Shown one piece after another: positions 1 through 13,300 of a stretch of DNA of 64,000 nucleotides. A program made the translations under genes and the position numbers. The notes beneath the pieces were generated by a model, which was not told the origin of the DNA, ran no database searches, and was given only the letters and a program-made list of their open reading frames with translations. Source of the stretch: Tridacna crocea (taxonomy: Eukaryota > Mollusca > Bivalvia > Cardiida > Cardiidae); contig OX031066.1 in the NCBI GenBank assembly GCA_943736015.1, forward strand, positions 24,288,127-24,352,126. Reading direction: 5' to 3'. How positions within the stretch are numbered: position 1 is the first letter of the stretch; each line of letters opens with the position of its first letter.

Positions 1-560
1 AGCTGTAGTTACGCAGTTTTTGAAGTAAACCAACAATGTGCTGCCCTGCTTTCTAAGTGTTTTACCTCCAAGTCAGTTGTTATATGTTTACAGTAAGTTT
101 ACTTAGCCTTATGGTGGATAAGATACGAGATATAACCCAATAGTTATCCCTGAGTTTTGTACTCCAAACTGATTGCATTTTCTCTCAGAGCCATTTTGAC
201 AGCATAATGATAATCAGAAATACACAATTTCAGAAAATGACTTGAGCCGAGCTCTGACAAGAGGGGGCTACGAGTATCTCCATAATATCAAGTCAGTCAT
301 TGCATAAACAGGGATAAAAAAAATCCATTTTGTTTAACAAGAGGCTTAATCCCAGGGAAGAATAGTGTTTGGACATTAAGAAAATTGATCACTATCAAAA
401 GTGAAGTTTTAACCCACTTCATCCTGCATGGGCTGACTTTGGTTGTTACTTTTTGCGGATGTATTCAGCCCCCTTGTCACAGACTATGGCTTACATGTTT
501 ATTTTTTAATCAGGAAATGGGGTAATTATTGGAAAGAAATGCAAAAACATGTGTATATAG

Positions 561-705
561 AGAGCTCCAGATAGAGGAAACTTTATGTTACGGGTACTCA
601 TTAGAATCGTCTCGTTGAGATGATTCTAATGAGTACCCGCAAGATAGGGTTTGGAAGAGAAATAACGGATTTAGAATGCCATCACTCCCTCTTATCTGGA
701 ACTCT
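561..705 (+). mobile_element. AGAGCTCC MITE copy 1
   Basis: Inverted ends AGAGCTCCAGATAGAGG and CCTCTTATCTGGAACTCT around a palindrome containing GGGTACTCATTAGAATCGTC and its complement. Family copies run 145-195 bp with no coding capacity. Lies in the TARS1 3' flank. Confidence 0.82.
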
Positions 706-937
706 GCACATATAAAGCCTTTCTCTCTCACCCTGTACATCCGATATATGAATATTTCAAAATGTATTCTCTATTTCCTTCAAAGTGCAATTTTCATATG
801 AAGTGGTATTTCAATAAACTAAAATAACAATGTATGAAATATTTAGGTCTAACAATGTTCATTTGAGTCTTAAATGGTAAACCAAGGATTCAATTCTGAC
901 AGTTAAAATTATTTCCTGATGTTTTTTACCATTGTTT

Positions 938-943
938 TTTATT
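938..943 (-). promoter_or_regulatory. Candidate poly(A) signal of TARS1
   Basis: AATAAA on the minus strand about 258 nt past the TARS1 stop. Another lies further downstream near 498. Transcript ends were not available. Confidence 0.4.
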
Positions 944-1200
944 TTACAATTTTCACTGTTGAACATACAAAGAATTTTCTATAATCCTTCTGGGGAGAAA
1001 GGTTACCTCAAAGACAAAAAGAGTTTGAAATCAAAGTATGAAGTGTAAATTCTCTTTGAAAGCCAAATAAATTTCTATGAAACAGAAATTAATTACCGGT
1101 TTAAATATTGCATTCATGTAAAACAAATCTACACCAACTGAAAAATAACTAATAGAAGTCCTTTTAAAATGTACTACATAATGATCTTGGTGGGACTCTT

Positions 1201-1349
1201 CTAGAACTGCTCTTCTGCATTTAGACAGAAAGTATCGTGTAATTCTGTGAATTTCTCTATGATAGTCTCCACTGAGTGCTCTCCATGCACTTTGTTGTCT
1301 CGGGTACGTATATTTGCAGTCCCATTCTCTTTCTCCTTCTCACCAACAA
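1201..1349 (-). CDS. TARS1: TARS1 exon 20 (stop codon)
   Basis: Residues 660-708 and the TAG stop at 1203-1201. Includes [20 protein letters not shown] and ends in LNAEEQF, like the conserved C-terminus of TARS1. Acceptor tttttcag. Confidence 0.97.
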
Positions 1350-4300
1350 CTGAAAAATATTGAGCAGGAAAAAAAAATTAATGATTTACTTGTAAAGATT
1401 TCCATAAGGCCTCAGAACTTTGGAGTTGACGAGAAAAATGATCAAATAAGTTGACCATTATTGATCCATTTATTATCTCATGCTTTCTGGTAGGATATCG
1501 AGAAATAGCAGTGAAAATATTTTTCAATCTTACACTGGTACAACCAGTGAAAATACTGATTTTCACGTTCTTTTTGCCTAGATAAGTTGCGCGTGTGTAA
1601 CAACCAGATGGAAAATATGACGTCATATACTTTACATTTCTCGCGTTTAACGTAATATTGTAATGCGTTGCTATGTGGGAGGGGTACGCCACGGGGAATA
1701 ACGGAGAACTGTACTGGATTTTGATAAAGCCCCTCTCAGAAAGGGTTAAAAGCATGAAATAAATAGAATATTTGTTGTTGTTTTTTTCGGTGAAAGATTG
1801 AAATTTATTTCATCTCGTGAACACCATCGGTAATATTTTCACTCATGGCTGCACCACTCGTGAAAATATTACCGATGGTGTCCACTCGATGAAGTAAATT
1901 TCTATCTTTCATCGAAAAAAAAACAAATATCCTGTATATATTATTGAGGGGTAAGTGCAAGACTATTGTAAGTGCATATACATTGTATATGCACTTGCAA
2001 TAGTCTTGCACTAACCCTAGATTTGTTATATCTGCTCAAAGTGGTTTCCCTAAATTCACAGAATTCATCATCCAGACTGGGTTTGTTCAGCAAAAGAACA
2101 AGAGCTTCGCAGTGTGGCACATATGGAGTGCAACACGCGAAAAGGTGCATTCGGACATTTGCGTAAAGTGTCGTCCCGGATTAGCCTGCGCAGTCCGCGC
2201 AGGCTAATCCGAGACGGCACTTTACGACTACATTAGATTTTGTGTTACAGTAGACTTGCGTAAAACAGAAAATCACATAAAATCGGAAAGTATCGTTTTG
2301 GATTAGCCTGTGCGGACTGCAAACGCTGATTAGAGACGACACTTTACGCAAATGTCCGAATGACCCTTTTCGCGTGTTGCACTCCATATATGCCTGAAGT
2401 GGGCATGTCTGTGAAATGGCTCACATTGGATTCATGAAACATATTTTGTTTAACAACTGGCTAAATCCTAAGGCTAAGACTATTTTCCTAAATGCATCAT
2501 AGGTGAGAGGCAATGATTTGCTTGAAAAGTAAGTTCATCACAACAGGGTATCGAACCCCCAACCTCCAGGTCACGAGTCAGATATGCTAACCACTGAGGT
2601 ACCTGGCAGGGCAGAATGGTCCTTGGACATGCAGAAAATTTATTAAAATCAAAAAGTGTTGACACGGGTCAGACTGTGCAGGCTGACCTAGGTCAATACT
2701 TTTTGCAGATGCATTAAACTCTCTTTTCACAGAGTATGGCTCATGGTTTTACAAGTATTAACTCTTTACCAAATGACAAAATTATAGACTGGTCCAAATT
2801 GAAAGCATTTGTAGACAAAAAAATAAATGTGACTGTAAAATCAAAATTTGTGTTGGGAAGGGTAGAAAACATTGTGGGAAAAGGCGAAAATGCCAGTTAC
2901 CAGCATTTTGTCCCACAAGGTTTTCAAAAGGCCTCTTTCTCAGGGTTGCTAAAAGTCATGAATGTGTGGCAATGGGTTAAGTGCTATGACAGGTCACCAG
3001 AGGTATGGAGGAATGATGGATGGTACCGCATTTAACAATGTTTTCAACATTATTCAGTTATAACATGGTGGCCAGTGCACCTATCCATGCTTTCCTGGAT
3101 CCTCTTTTACCAGTACTTGGCTGCTTTCCCACATAACCATCCCTGAAACAATGGTCAATGGCAAGAGAAGAATGAATTTTATCGCAATGACTAACATCAA
3201 TCATCAGAAAGAAATCAGCTGAACCTGGGATAGAACCCACGACCTCCTGTTCTCAAGTTCCGCATGCTACCGACTGAGCTACAGGGGTATAAAATGAGCT
3301 AGCGGGGCATGGTCGAGGGGGGGGGGGTATAAAAAAATCTATTTACCAAGAATAAAGTTGAACTGTGCCAGCTGTGCATTCCTCACTTTCTTATTGAGTG
3401 TAACAGAATCATCACTATCCACTTCTATCTGAAATCCGGCTGCATAGATCTTTTTCCTCACCTGAAGTTCAACAATATAAGTGATATACTTTATACCAAA
3501 TAACCAAAGTTTTAGACTTGTCTAAAGTGACAGCATTTGTGGTCAATAACAGACATGTAACTTAACCCATAAACACACAATCCCTACTTTTGACGACCCT
3601 GTGAAAGAAGCCTTTTGAAAACATTGTGGGAAAAAGAGAAAATGCTGGTAACCAGCATTTTCTCCTTTTTCAACAATGTTTTCTACCCTTCCCAAACCAA
3701 ATTTGAATTTTTCAATCATTTATTTTGTTGTATGCAAATAATTCCAATTTGGACCTGTCTATAACTTTCTTGTTTGGTAAAGAGTTAATCATTCTTTGCA
3801 CAGAGGTCAATTTCAGGTCAATTTGTTCAAGTAATACAGCAATACATCCTTTATAACATGTTCTGTGGGATCTATCCTTCAACTAGAGCTGTCACTGAAT
3901 GTGACTAAATACTCCCGCCAGAGATCTAACAGAAAAAAGTGTCAAGTTCAAGGGGAAATAATTCCACAACCAGGAGGAGTTGACCCTTGAAAATTGTGTC
4001 CTGCAAATCTTCAATATATGATCAATATATGTGCAAAGTTTCAATACAATTGAAGGAAAACTATAGGAGTTTGCGACACAAAATTACTAGTATTTTGAAC
4101 ACAGGCGGACACACAGACAGACAGCTGATTCCAGAATACCCCGAAAACATTCGGTTAGCCGGGACATAACAATGTAGAGATAAAAACAAGCAAATCGTTC
4201 CAAGAGTTCGGGGCTGCTTGCTAAAACTCAGTTTAACTCATTAGCAAACCACAAAATTTCAGACTGGTCCAAACTGAAAGCACTTGCAGACAACAAAATT

Positions 4301-7300
4301 AATCCGACTCGGAAATTGAATTTTTTTCTGGGAGGGTAGAAAACAGTATGGGAAAAGGAGAAAATGCTGTTTACCAGCATTTTCTCCTTTTCCAGAAATG
4401 TTTTTTAATTGCCTCTTATACAGGGTCATGAAAACCTAGGACTGTTTAAGCAAGGGTCAAGTCTCTACTAAACAACAAATTTGTGGACCTGACCAAACAG
4501 AGATAGTTTGTAGACGACAAATTAAATGTAGTGCAAATGATGGTTTCTGTCTTTAGAAAATGTTGTTGGAAAAGGAGAAAATGCTAGTTACTAATTAACA
4601 AAGAAACAAAAATTAATGAATACTATACCTCTTCGGCATAATCATTGAATGGTGGGGCTACGGGGACCACAATAGCTTGCCTTGGAGACAACCAGAAAGG
4701 CCTAGAAAATACAAAAAAATTTTTGTTGTCTGATAAAGAGTTAAAAGGTTGTATGGTGTTTTATGCCACTTCAACATTATTTCAGTCATTTCAAAGCGAC
4801 AACTCATATAATTCATGTATTTTCTAGGTTTCGTCAGTACAAGAGAAGGGCTTACAAGTGTGCTACCCAAGGAAATCCCTGGGAAAAAACCAGAGGATCC
4901 AGTTCTGTTCGAACTCAGGACTTCAAGGTCAGAAGTTCGCAACTTAACCACTGAGCCAGCCAAGGAATTTAGAATATGAAATTATAGACAGACAGATAAT
5001 AACCTGAAATTACTATGCAAAGAATATGTTTTACCCTTTCCAAAACAATCCCTGAGAAAGAAGCCTCTGGAAAACAATGTGGGAATAGAGGAAAATGCTG
5101 GTCAACAGCACTTTCTCCTTTTCCCACACTGTTTTCTACCCTACTGGAAACAAATTTCATGTTTATTTTGCCATCTGCAAGTGCTTTCAATTTGGACCAG
5201 TCTAACAGAGTCGCTTGGCAAAGAGTAAACCAAAGCAATGAAAATATACTATATTATTTCATGCTTTCCAGTAGGATATCGAGAAATAGCAGTAAAAATA
5301 TTTTTTGATATTCCGTTGGTACAACCAGTGAATACCGGTTTTTAATTCCTAGTTACCTAGGTAACTTGCTCACGACTCACAACTGAGATGGAAATATGAT
5401 GTCATTTACCTTACATTTCTCGCGCTTGAGCGTAATATTGTAATGCTTTGCAATGCAGAAGGGGTACGCCAGTGGGAATAACAGAATAGAATTGTACTGG
5501 ATTTTGATAAAGCTTCTCTCAGAAAGGGTTAAAAGCATGATATAAATAGAATATTCGTTTTTTTTGGTGAAAGATTGAAATTTATTTCATCTTGTGAACA
5601 CCATCAGTAATATTTTCACTTGTGACTGCACCACTCGTGAAAATATTACTGATGATGTTCACTCGATGAAATAAATTTTGATCTTTCACCAAAATAAATG
5701 AATATCCTCTATTTATTGCAAATTAATTTACACTAGCAGAGATACTAGCATTGACAGTCTAGCAGAGAATCTTGAAGAAAATAAAATAGGTTTTTCAATA
5801 CAGTTACAAAACAAATGCATAAAACCACTGAACCAAATCTCTTACCATTTTCCAGCATAACTTTCACATAGAATGGCTATCATTCTCTCTACAGATCCTA
5901 AAACAGCTCTATGGATGATCACTGGACGTTCTTTTGCGTTTTCCCCACTAGCACTGAAATATTGATTAACAACACATTTTTTACACTCAAAAAGTATGTT
6001 AAGGGTATGCATAACTTTTATTCCTTGACCATGCAAACCTAAGTTTTATAGACCCTGAAAAAGAAGCCTCTTGAAAACATTGTGGAAAAAGGAGAAAATT
6101 CTCGTTACCAGCATTTCCCCCTTTCCTACAATGTTTTGTATCCTTTCACAGCCAAAAAGTATAATTCAAGCCACATCTAAATTGACGTCCTCAAATGCTT
6201 TAATTTGGACCAGTTTAAATTTGTGCCATTTGGGAAAAGGTTAATCCATTACATTACTATAGAGATTTCACATATTTGACACTGACTGTTGTTTTTTGCC
6301 ATTGAGGAAAAATGGACCAATAGTTCGTACTTTGACACTCTGTTTTCAATATCATTGGAATAATATTTCCTTTCTTAAATTCTGTCTCTCATTTTTGTTG
6401 CATGTATCAGTCATTATTATGTCCAAAAAAGCCTGTATACTGTAATCTGCATTTTCTCCTTTTCCCATAAAGTTTTCCACCTGATCAAAAAAAACTGTGC
6501 CATTTGAGTCACTATGAAATTATTGTTTGCAAACGCTTTAAACTTGGATAAGTCTGAAATTTTGGCATGTGGCAAAGGGTGAAATGTAGCTCAAATGATG
6601 GAATTTGTCATTAAAAGGGTAGAAAAGATTACGTGAAAAGGAGTAAATGCTGGTAACTAGCTTTTTCTCATTGCTAGCATTTTCTTCTTTTCCTACCAAT
6701 GATAGTATTGATTGATTGTATGGTATTTAATGCAGTTTTCAACATTATGTCAGTTATAACACTGCAGTCAGTGCACCGATTCATGCTTCCCATGAGTTTT
6801 TTCCCAGTACTCTGCACAACATATTCTTTCTGAACCACTAGTTGCTCTCTTACATAACCGAAGCTCCAGATAGAGGGAGGAATTTTGATTTCAAAATGTA
6901 ACATATTACTTATTCTACTCTACACCCTATGTTGACGGTACTTATTAGAATCGTCTCATTGACACGATTCTAATGAGTACCCGCAACATAGGGTTTTGAA
7001 GAGAAATAGTGACTTTAGAATACCATTACTCCCTCTTATCTGGAGCTCTGATAACCATCGTCAAAACAATGGTCAGCGGTAAGAGTGGAATGTGGCAATG
7101 ACTCTCATGAATCCTCAGAAAGAAATTGCCTGAGCCCGGAATCGAACCAGTGACCCCTGTTCTAAAGCCCTGTATGCTACTGAAAGAATTACCAGAACTT
7201 TGCATTTCCCACGGTATTTTCTTAAGCATACCTAAGGTGTGACAACATGAACTTATTTAATATAAAACAGAGTTTGCAGCGTTGTCTATGATCTGACAAG

Positions 7301-10300
7301 TTGTTCGTTTTGTGAGAGATTATTCTTGCAGTTTAATCCTTTTACAAAAAAATCCCTGATTTTTATGACCCCGAGATAGAAGCCTTTTGAAAACATTGTG
7401 GGAAAAATAGAAAATGCTGGTAACCAGCATTTTCTCCTTTTCTTACAATGTTTTCCACCCTGCTGGAAACAAATTTTAAATTTTGAGGTAGGCTCATTTT
7501 TTTGCTTTTAATTTGGACCAGTCTATGATCTTGTTGTTTGGTAAAGGGTTTAACACTTACCTTGTATACCATAGATTGAATCTAATTGGAAGTTGGAAAT
7601 CTAACTGAATGGTGGCACATTGATGAGGCCTGCGCAGTGCATCCATGATAGTGATGTCGATCTGCACAGTAGAAAGATACATTCCATTCAGAAAGCTACA
7701 TACATGTTATCTACCACAGCAGTAACGAATGAAAAAAAATTTAGAAGTCACACGTTATCATAAATGTAAATATAAATGAGCCATGCTCTGTGAAAAGGGG
7801 GCTTAAAGCATCTGGGAAAAGTTTCGACCCAGGTCAGCCAGCTTATGAAAACATTGTGGGAAAAGGAGAAAATGCTGGTAACCAGCATTTTCTCCTCTTC
7901 CCACAATGCTTTCTATCCTTCCCAAATGAAGTTTTCATTTTTCAGTCACATTAATTTTGTCAAATGCTTTGAACTTGAACCAGTCTAAAATTTTCTTGTG
8001 TGGTAAAGAGTTAGTTCATCTTCATATCTGTGACCATGAATCTTGAATGAACCAATGTGATAATTAACCAGACAACCAAATGCAACATTAATCCAACTTA
8101 AAAGTAGTTGCAGACAAGGGTAGAAACCTTGTGGGAAAAGGAAAAAATGCTAGTTACCAGCACTTTCTCCTTTAGCCCAGAATGTTTTCAAAGATGTCTT
8201 CCTCAGGGATGTTTTTGATGAATTGCATGGTGTTTTATGCCATTTTCGACATTGTATCTCTGTCATATCAGGGTGGCCAGTGCACCTATCCATGCTTTCT
8301 AGTCTCTTTTCAAGCCAATGGCAGCTTTGTAACATAACCATCATCAAAACAATGGTCAGCTGTAGGAGAGAACGACTCCTGTCGCAATGTCTATCATCAT
8401 CAATCCTCGGAAAGAAATTGCCCAAGCAAAAGATCGAACCCCCCCTCTTCTAAAGTCCTGCATGCTGCCGACTGAGCATCCGGGGCTCAGCCCTCAGGAT
8501 CATTAACTCTTTTCCACACAACAAAATTTTATACTGGTCCGAATTGAAAACATTTGCAGATGTTAAAATAAACATGACTTGAAAAATGAAATTTGTTTTG
8601 GGAAGGGTAGAAAACATTGTGGGGAAAAAGAGAAAATGCTGGTTATCAGTATTTTCTCATTTTCACACACTGTTTTCAAAATTGGTTTTTCATCAGGGTC
8701 GTTAAAACTCAGGATTGTGTGGTAAAGAGTTAAAAGTTGGGATTATTAGGTAGAGTTAAACTAGTTACCTTAGGACCATAAAAGGCACCATCTCCAGGGT
8801 TAAGCTCCCAGTCAATTTCAGATTTCTTTAGAGTTTTAGCTAATTGCTGCAAAAATACAAACATCTCATTTAACATATCACAACACTATCCCTACTTTTG
8901 AAGATCCTGAGAAAGAAGCCTTTAGAAAACATTGTGGGAAAAGGAGAAATTGCTGGTAACCAGCATTTTATCCTTTTCCCACAATGTTTTCTACCCTTCA
9001 CAAAACAAATTTCAAATTTTCAAACTTTTATTGTGTTGTCTGCAAATGCTTTAACTTGTTGTTTGGTGATGCATTAAAAATTGTAGCACTTAACCATATT
9101 CAACTGACTTTGCAGACAGTGTAGGTTAAGATCAGACTGCATCTATACATAGATCTGTAGTCTGTTCTTGGATCTACAGTGTCAACTTTTCTGCTAGATA
9201 TTCTGAAAAAAAAAAAAAAGAAATGGCCTTGCAACTGTATCTTTATTGTTAAGCGAGAAAGCCCATTACATTCATTTTGCATTACAAAGTTAAACTCTTT
9301 ACCAAACGACAAAATTTTGGACTGGTCTAAATTCAAAGCATTTGCAGACGACAAAATAAATGTGAATCAAAAATTGATTTTTGATTTTGGGAGGGTAGAA
9401 AACATTGTGGGAAAGGGAGAAAATGCTGGTTACCAGCATTTTCTCCTTTTCCCATGATGTTTCAAAAAGTTTTCTATCTCAGGGCTGTTAAAAGTTGGGA
9501 TTTGTCTAGTACAAATTGAAAGCATTTAATACGGACGAAAAAATAGATGTGAATCAAAAACTGATTTTTGATTTTGGGAGGGTAGAAAATATTGTAGGAA
9601 AAGGAGAAAATGCTGGTCACCAGCAATTCTCCTATTCCTGCAATGTTTTCAAAAGGCTTCTTGCATAGGGTCTTTAAAAAAGTCAGGATTGTGTGGTAAA
9701 GGGTTAAAGCAAGTCTGTTGCTTTTGATGTGCACTGAATATACAAATATAAATTCAAACACGACGGACAGGTGCTCTGGCACACAAGGAGTTTATGCATC
9801 TCTGAGACACATTATACCAAGCAAGTCATCAAATATTTATGGACTCCAAAAATATATTTTGTCTAAAACCCGGCCGAAACATGAAGTAAACTAGTCCTTT
9901 GACGTGTGAAAAAACTGAACAATAGCAAAATACTTTGATCCAGGTCAGCCGGTTTGCTCTGCAATGGCTGACCTGGGTTGATACTTTTTGCAATGCATTT
10001 ACCCATTACCACACAATCCCTTCTTTTGACGCCCCTGAGAAAGAAGCCTTTTGAAAACACTGTAGGAAAAGGAGAAAATGCTGGTAACCAGCATTTTCTC
10101 CTTTTCCCACAGAGTTTTCTACCCTTCCCAGAACAAATTTCAATTTTTCAGTCACCTTTATTTTGTAGTCTGCAAATGCTTTCAATTTGAACCAGTCTAA
10201 AATTTTGTCATGTGGTAAAGAGTTAAAAACATTTGCAGTAACATCAGAGTATGAACAACATCAGAGTATGAACAACATCAGAATATGAACAACCTCAGAG

Positions 10301-13300
10301 TATGAACAACATCAGAGTATAGACAATGAACAACATCAGAGTATGGACAACATCAGAGCATGGACAACATCAGAGTATGGTCAACATCAGAGTATGGACA
10401 ACATCAGAGTATGGCTCTATCTTACTCTTGGATAACAAAATTTTAGACATGCATACCAAGTTTTAAGTGACATCAATTTTCAATGAATTGGGGCACTCAG
10501 AAGGGGAGCTCTACTTTGTCGGTGTACTCAATTTTTTAAAACCAAAGATCAGGTAAAATTCCATTAACAAAAATGTTGGAATGATAAAACTTTGCAGTAT
10601 AATAAATTCTTTGTACTGTCAGGTGACAGGGGACTAGGAAACTTGTTCACGGCTGTGGTGAATCATGTCGCTACATTGCCTTCATCTCAGGGCAACATGA
10701 TTCACCAAAGCCTTGAGTAAGTTTCCAAGTCCCCTGCCACCAGACTGTACAACTAATAATGCCTTCTTCACCTGAGTGGTGATGATGCCCCCTTAAAACT
10801 TACATCTTCTGCATCATTCCATACTTCTATATCACCCAGGAAACCTTCAGGTCTGGTGGAGAGTTTCAGTTGGAAAGTGAACCCAAACACACCATACACA
10901 TACTTTAGAAACTCAAGACAACCTAGTACTTCTTCCTCAATCTGAAAAATAAAATTATAAAAACTTAGCTAAATGCGACTTAATACCCCTGCCAGTGCTT
11001 TGACAGAAAAAAGTGTAAAGTTCAAGGGGAGATAATTCATCAACTAGGAAGAGCTGACACTTGAAAACTGCATCGTGCAAATCTTCAGTATAAGATCAGT
11101 ATATGTTCAAAGTTTCGATACAATTGAAGAAAAACTTTAGGAGTTTGCGACACAAAAATGACCAGTACTTTGTACACAGACACACACATGGATAGACTGA
11201 CACACGGACAGACACACAGATGGACAGAAACAAGACCATTGCTAGTGTTTTGTACACAGACAGACACATGGACAGACAAATGGACGGACACACAAACAGA
11301 CCACAGATTCCAATATATACCCAAAAACATTGCAGGGGTATAAAAATGCAAACTGATTTACATAAAATCCTTGTTGAATATTGATAATCTTCATGAATAA
11401 TTGCTTACATACATAAATTCATGTAAAACATTTTGGTACACTGTTTGATACAAGTGTACTTAAAGTAATGAGGTGCTATTTATTTGCCAGTAAATTGAAT
11501 GCATTGTAGACAACAAATTACAACAGGGTCTACAGATGGGCCTTGTCTTCAATTAACTCTTTACCAAATGACAAAATTTTTGACTGGCCCAAACTGAGAG
11601 CATTTGCAGACAACAAAATAAATGCGAGTCAAAAATTGAAATTTGCTTTAGAAAGGGAATAAAACATTGTGGGAAAAGGAGAAAATGCTGATTACCAGTA
11701 TTTTCTCCTTTTCCCACAATGTTTTCAGAAGGCTTCTAGCTGAGTCGAAAAAACCAGGGATTGCTTGGTTAAGGAAAAAGTGATGGGTAGAACTAGCAAA
11801 CCGTAATAGGTACCTGATCACGTTTACAAAATATGTGAGCATCATCTTGTTGAAATCTCCGGACTCTGGTCAGACCACTCAATGCACCCGATAACTCATT
11901 TCTATGGAGTACGCCGAAATCTGCCATTCTAATTGGGAGTTCTTTGTGTGAGCGAGGCTGATGGTCGAACATCAAACTGCAAACAGTATTGTATTTATGT
12001 TATAATTATAAATTTTGTTGAAGTAAAAGGCCAAGTGTAGGCAAAATATCAAAGCTGGTCTCATACTACATTTGAATGTAAATCATATCATTTTAAAGTA
12101 TGAAAAAAACTGTTAAATCATATCATTTTAAAGTATGAAAAATATTGTAGAGATGACAGTCTGTTATTGTGTGGTCAGCCTCAGGCCATAATATGTTAGT
12201 CGCTGACACTGACAAACAAGAAGCATTTTAAATTCAGGTAAAGCAAACTAAAGGCACAGCTACTTGGCAGGTTTTAACCTGGTTTTGAATTATTTTCTCT
12301 GTCAGCAACTAACACTTGGACCGACTGTACAATGACAGATTCTCTTCTTCACAAAAATTTCCATACTTTAAAATGGTAATATAAAAGTTCGAATGCATTT
12401 AAACACTGGCTTTGTTTATTTTTGGGCTTCATTGTCCCTTTAATTATGATTTATTTAATCTCTGTATCAATTGTTTATCTCTATTTTTTCTGAAATGAAT
12501 CTCAAGATCAGAAGCATGCATCAAACAAGCAGTCTGGTTGTTAAGCGTGTATGCTATATTGTTACAAAAATTCCCAGTCGAAATAAGCCCTTAACCCTTT
12601 ACCACACAATGACCACTTCTGACAACCCTAGGAAACAAGCCTTTTGAAAACATTGTGGGAAAAGGAAAAAATGATGGTAACCAGCATTTTTTCCTTTCCC
12701 TGCAATGTTTTATCCAATCAAATAAACAGTTGCACCATTTAAGCCCACTAAAATTGTTATCTGCTAATGCTCTCAATATGAAAAAGGCTAAAATTTTGTT
12801 ATCTAGTAAGGAGTTAAATAGCTATGAGTAATTTTGGTCTTGTCTGAAGACACTAACATTTTCAAATGACATATGTGGCTGAACAGGTGAAAAATGTCTT
12901 TGAAAAGGGCAGTAAACACTGTGGAAAAAGGAGAAACTGTTGGTGACAAGCATTTTGTCTTTAGAAGAGCAGCCAACATTACTTACTGCATTCTGATACA
13001 GATCATTGCTGGCCACTCCTATGAGCCATTTCTATCAAGCTATTAATTGGTTGATTAGTCCATCAATACGAGATTAACTGATTTAAAATTTCACGCTGTG
13101 TACCATATAAATATAATAAACAAGTAAGTTTATGTTGTTTTGTTTCCAAGGGTTGTCAAGAATAAGGACCAATGAGAAACTCTGCTCCTAATTTTTAATG
13201 CCACTACAGGAGTCTATGTACATCAGCTACCAACAAAATGTGTCACACATCAATACTGAACATAAACTATCCAATATTTCCTTAAACTGCTGTTTTCCAG

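Noticed and set aside
3225-3295. Possible tRNA genes (also 2527, 4915, 8430 and 53857)
   Set aside because: Box A and box B are present, but the arms do not pair as a full tRNA and a shared SINE body follows.
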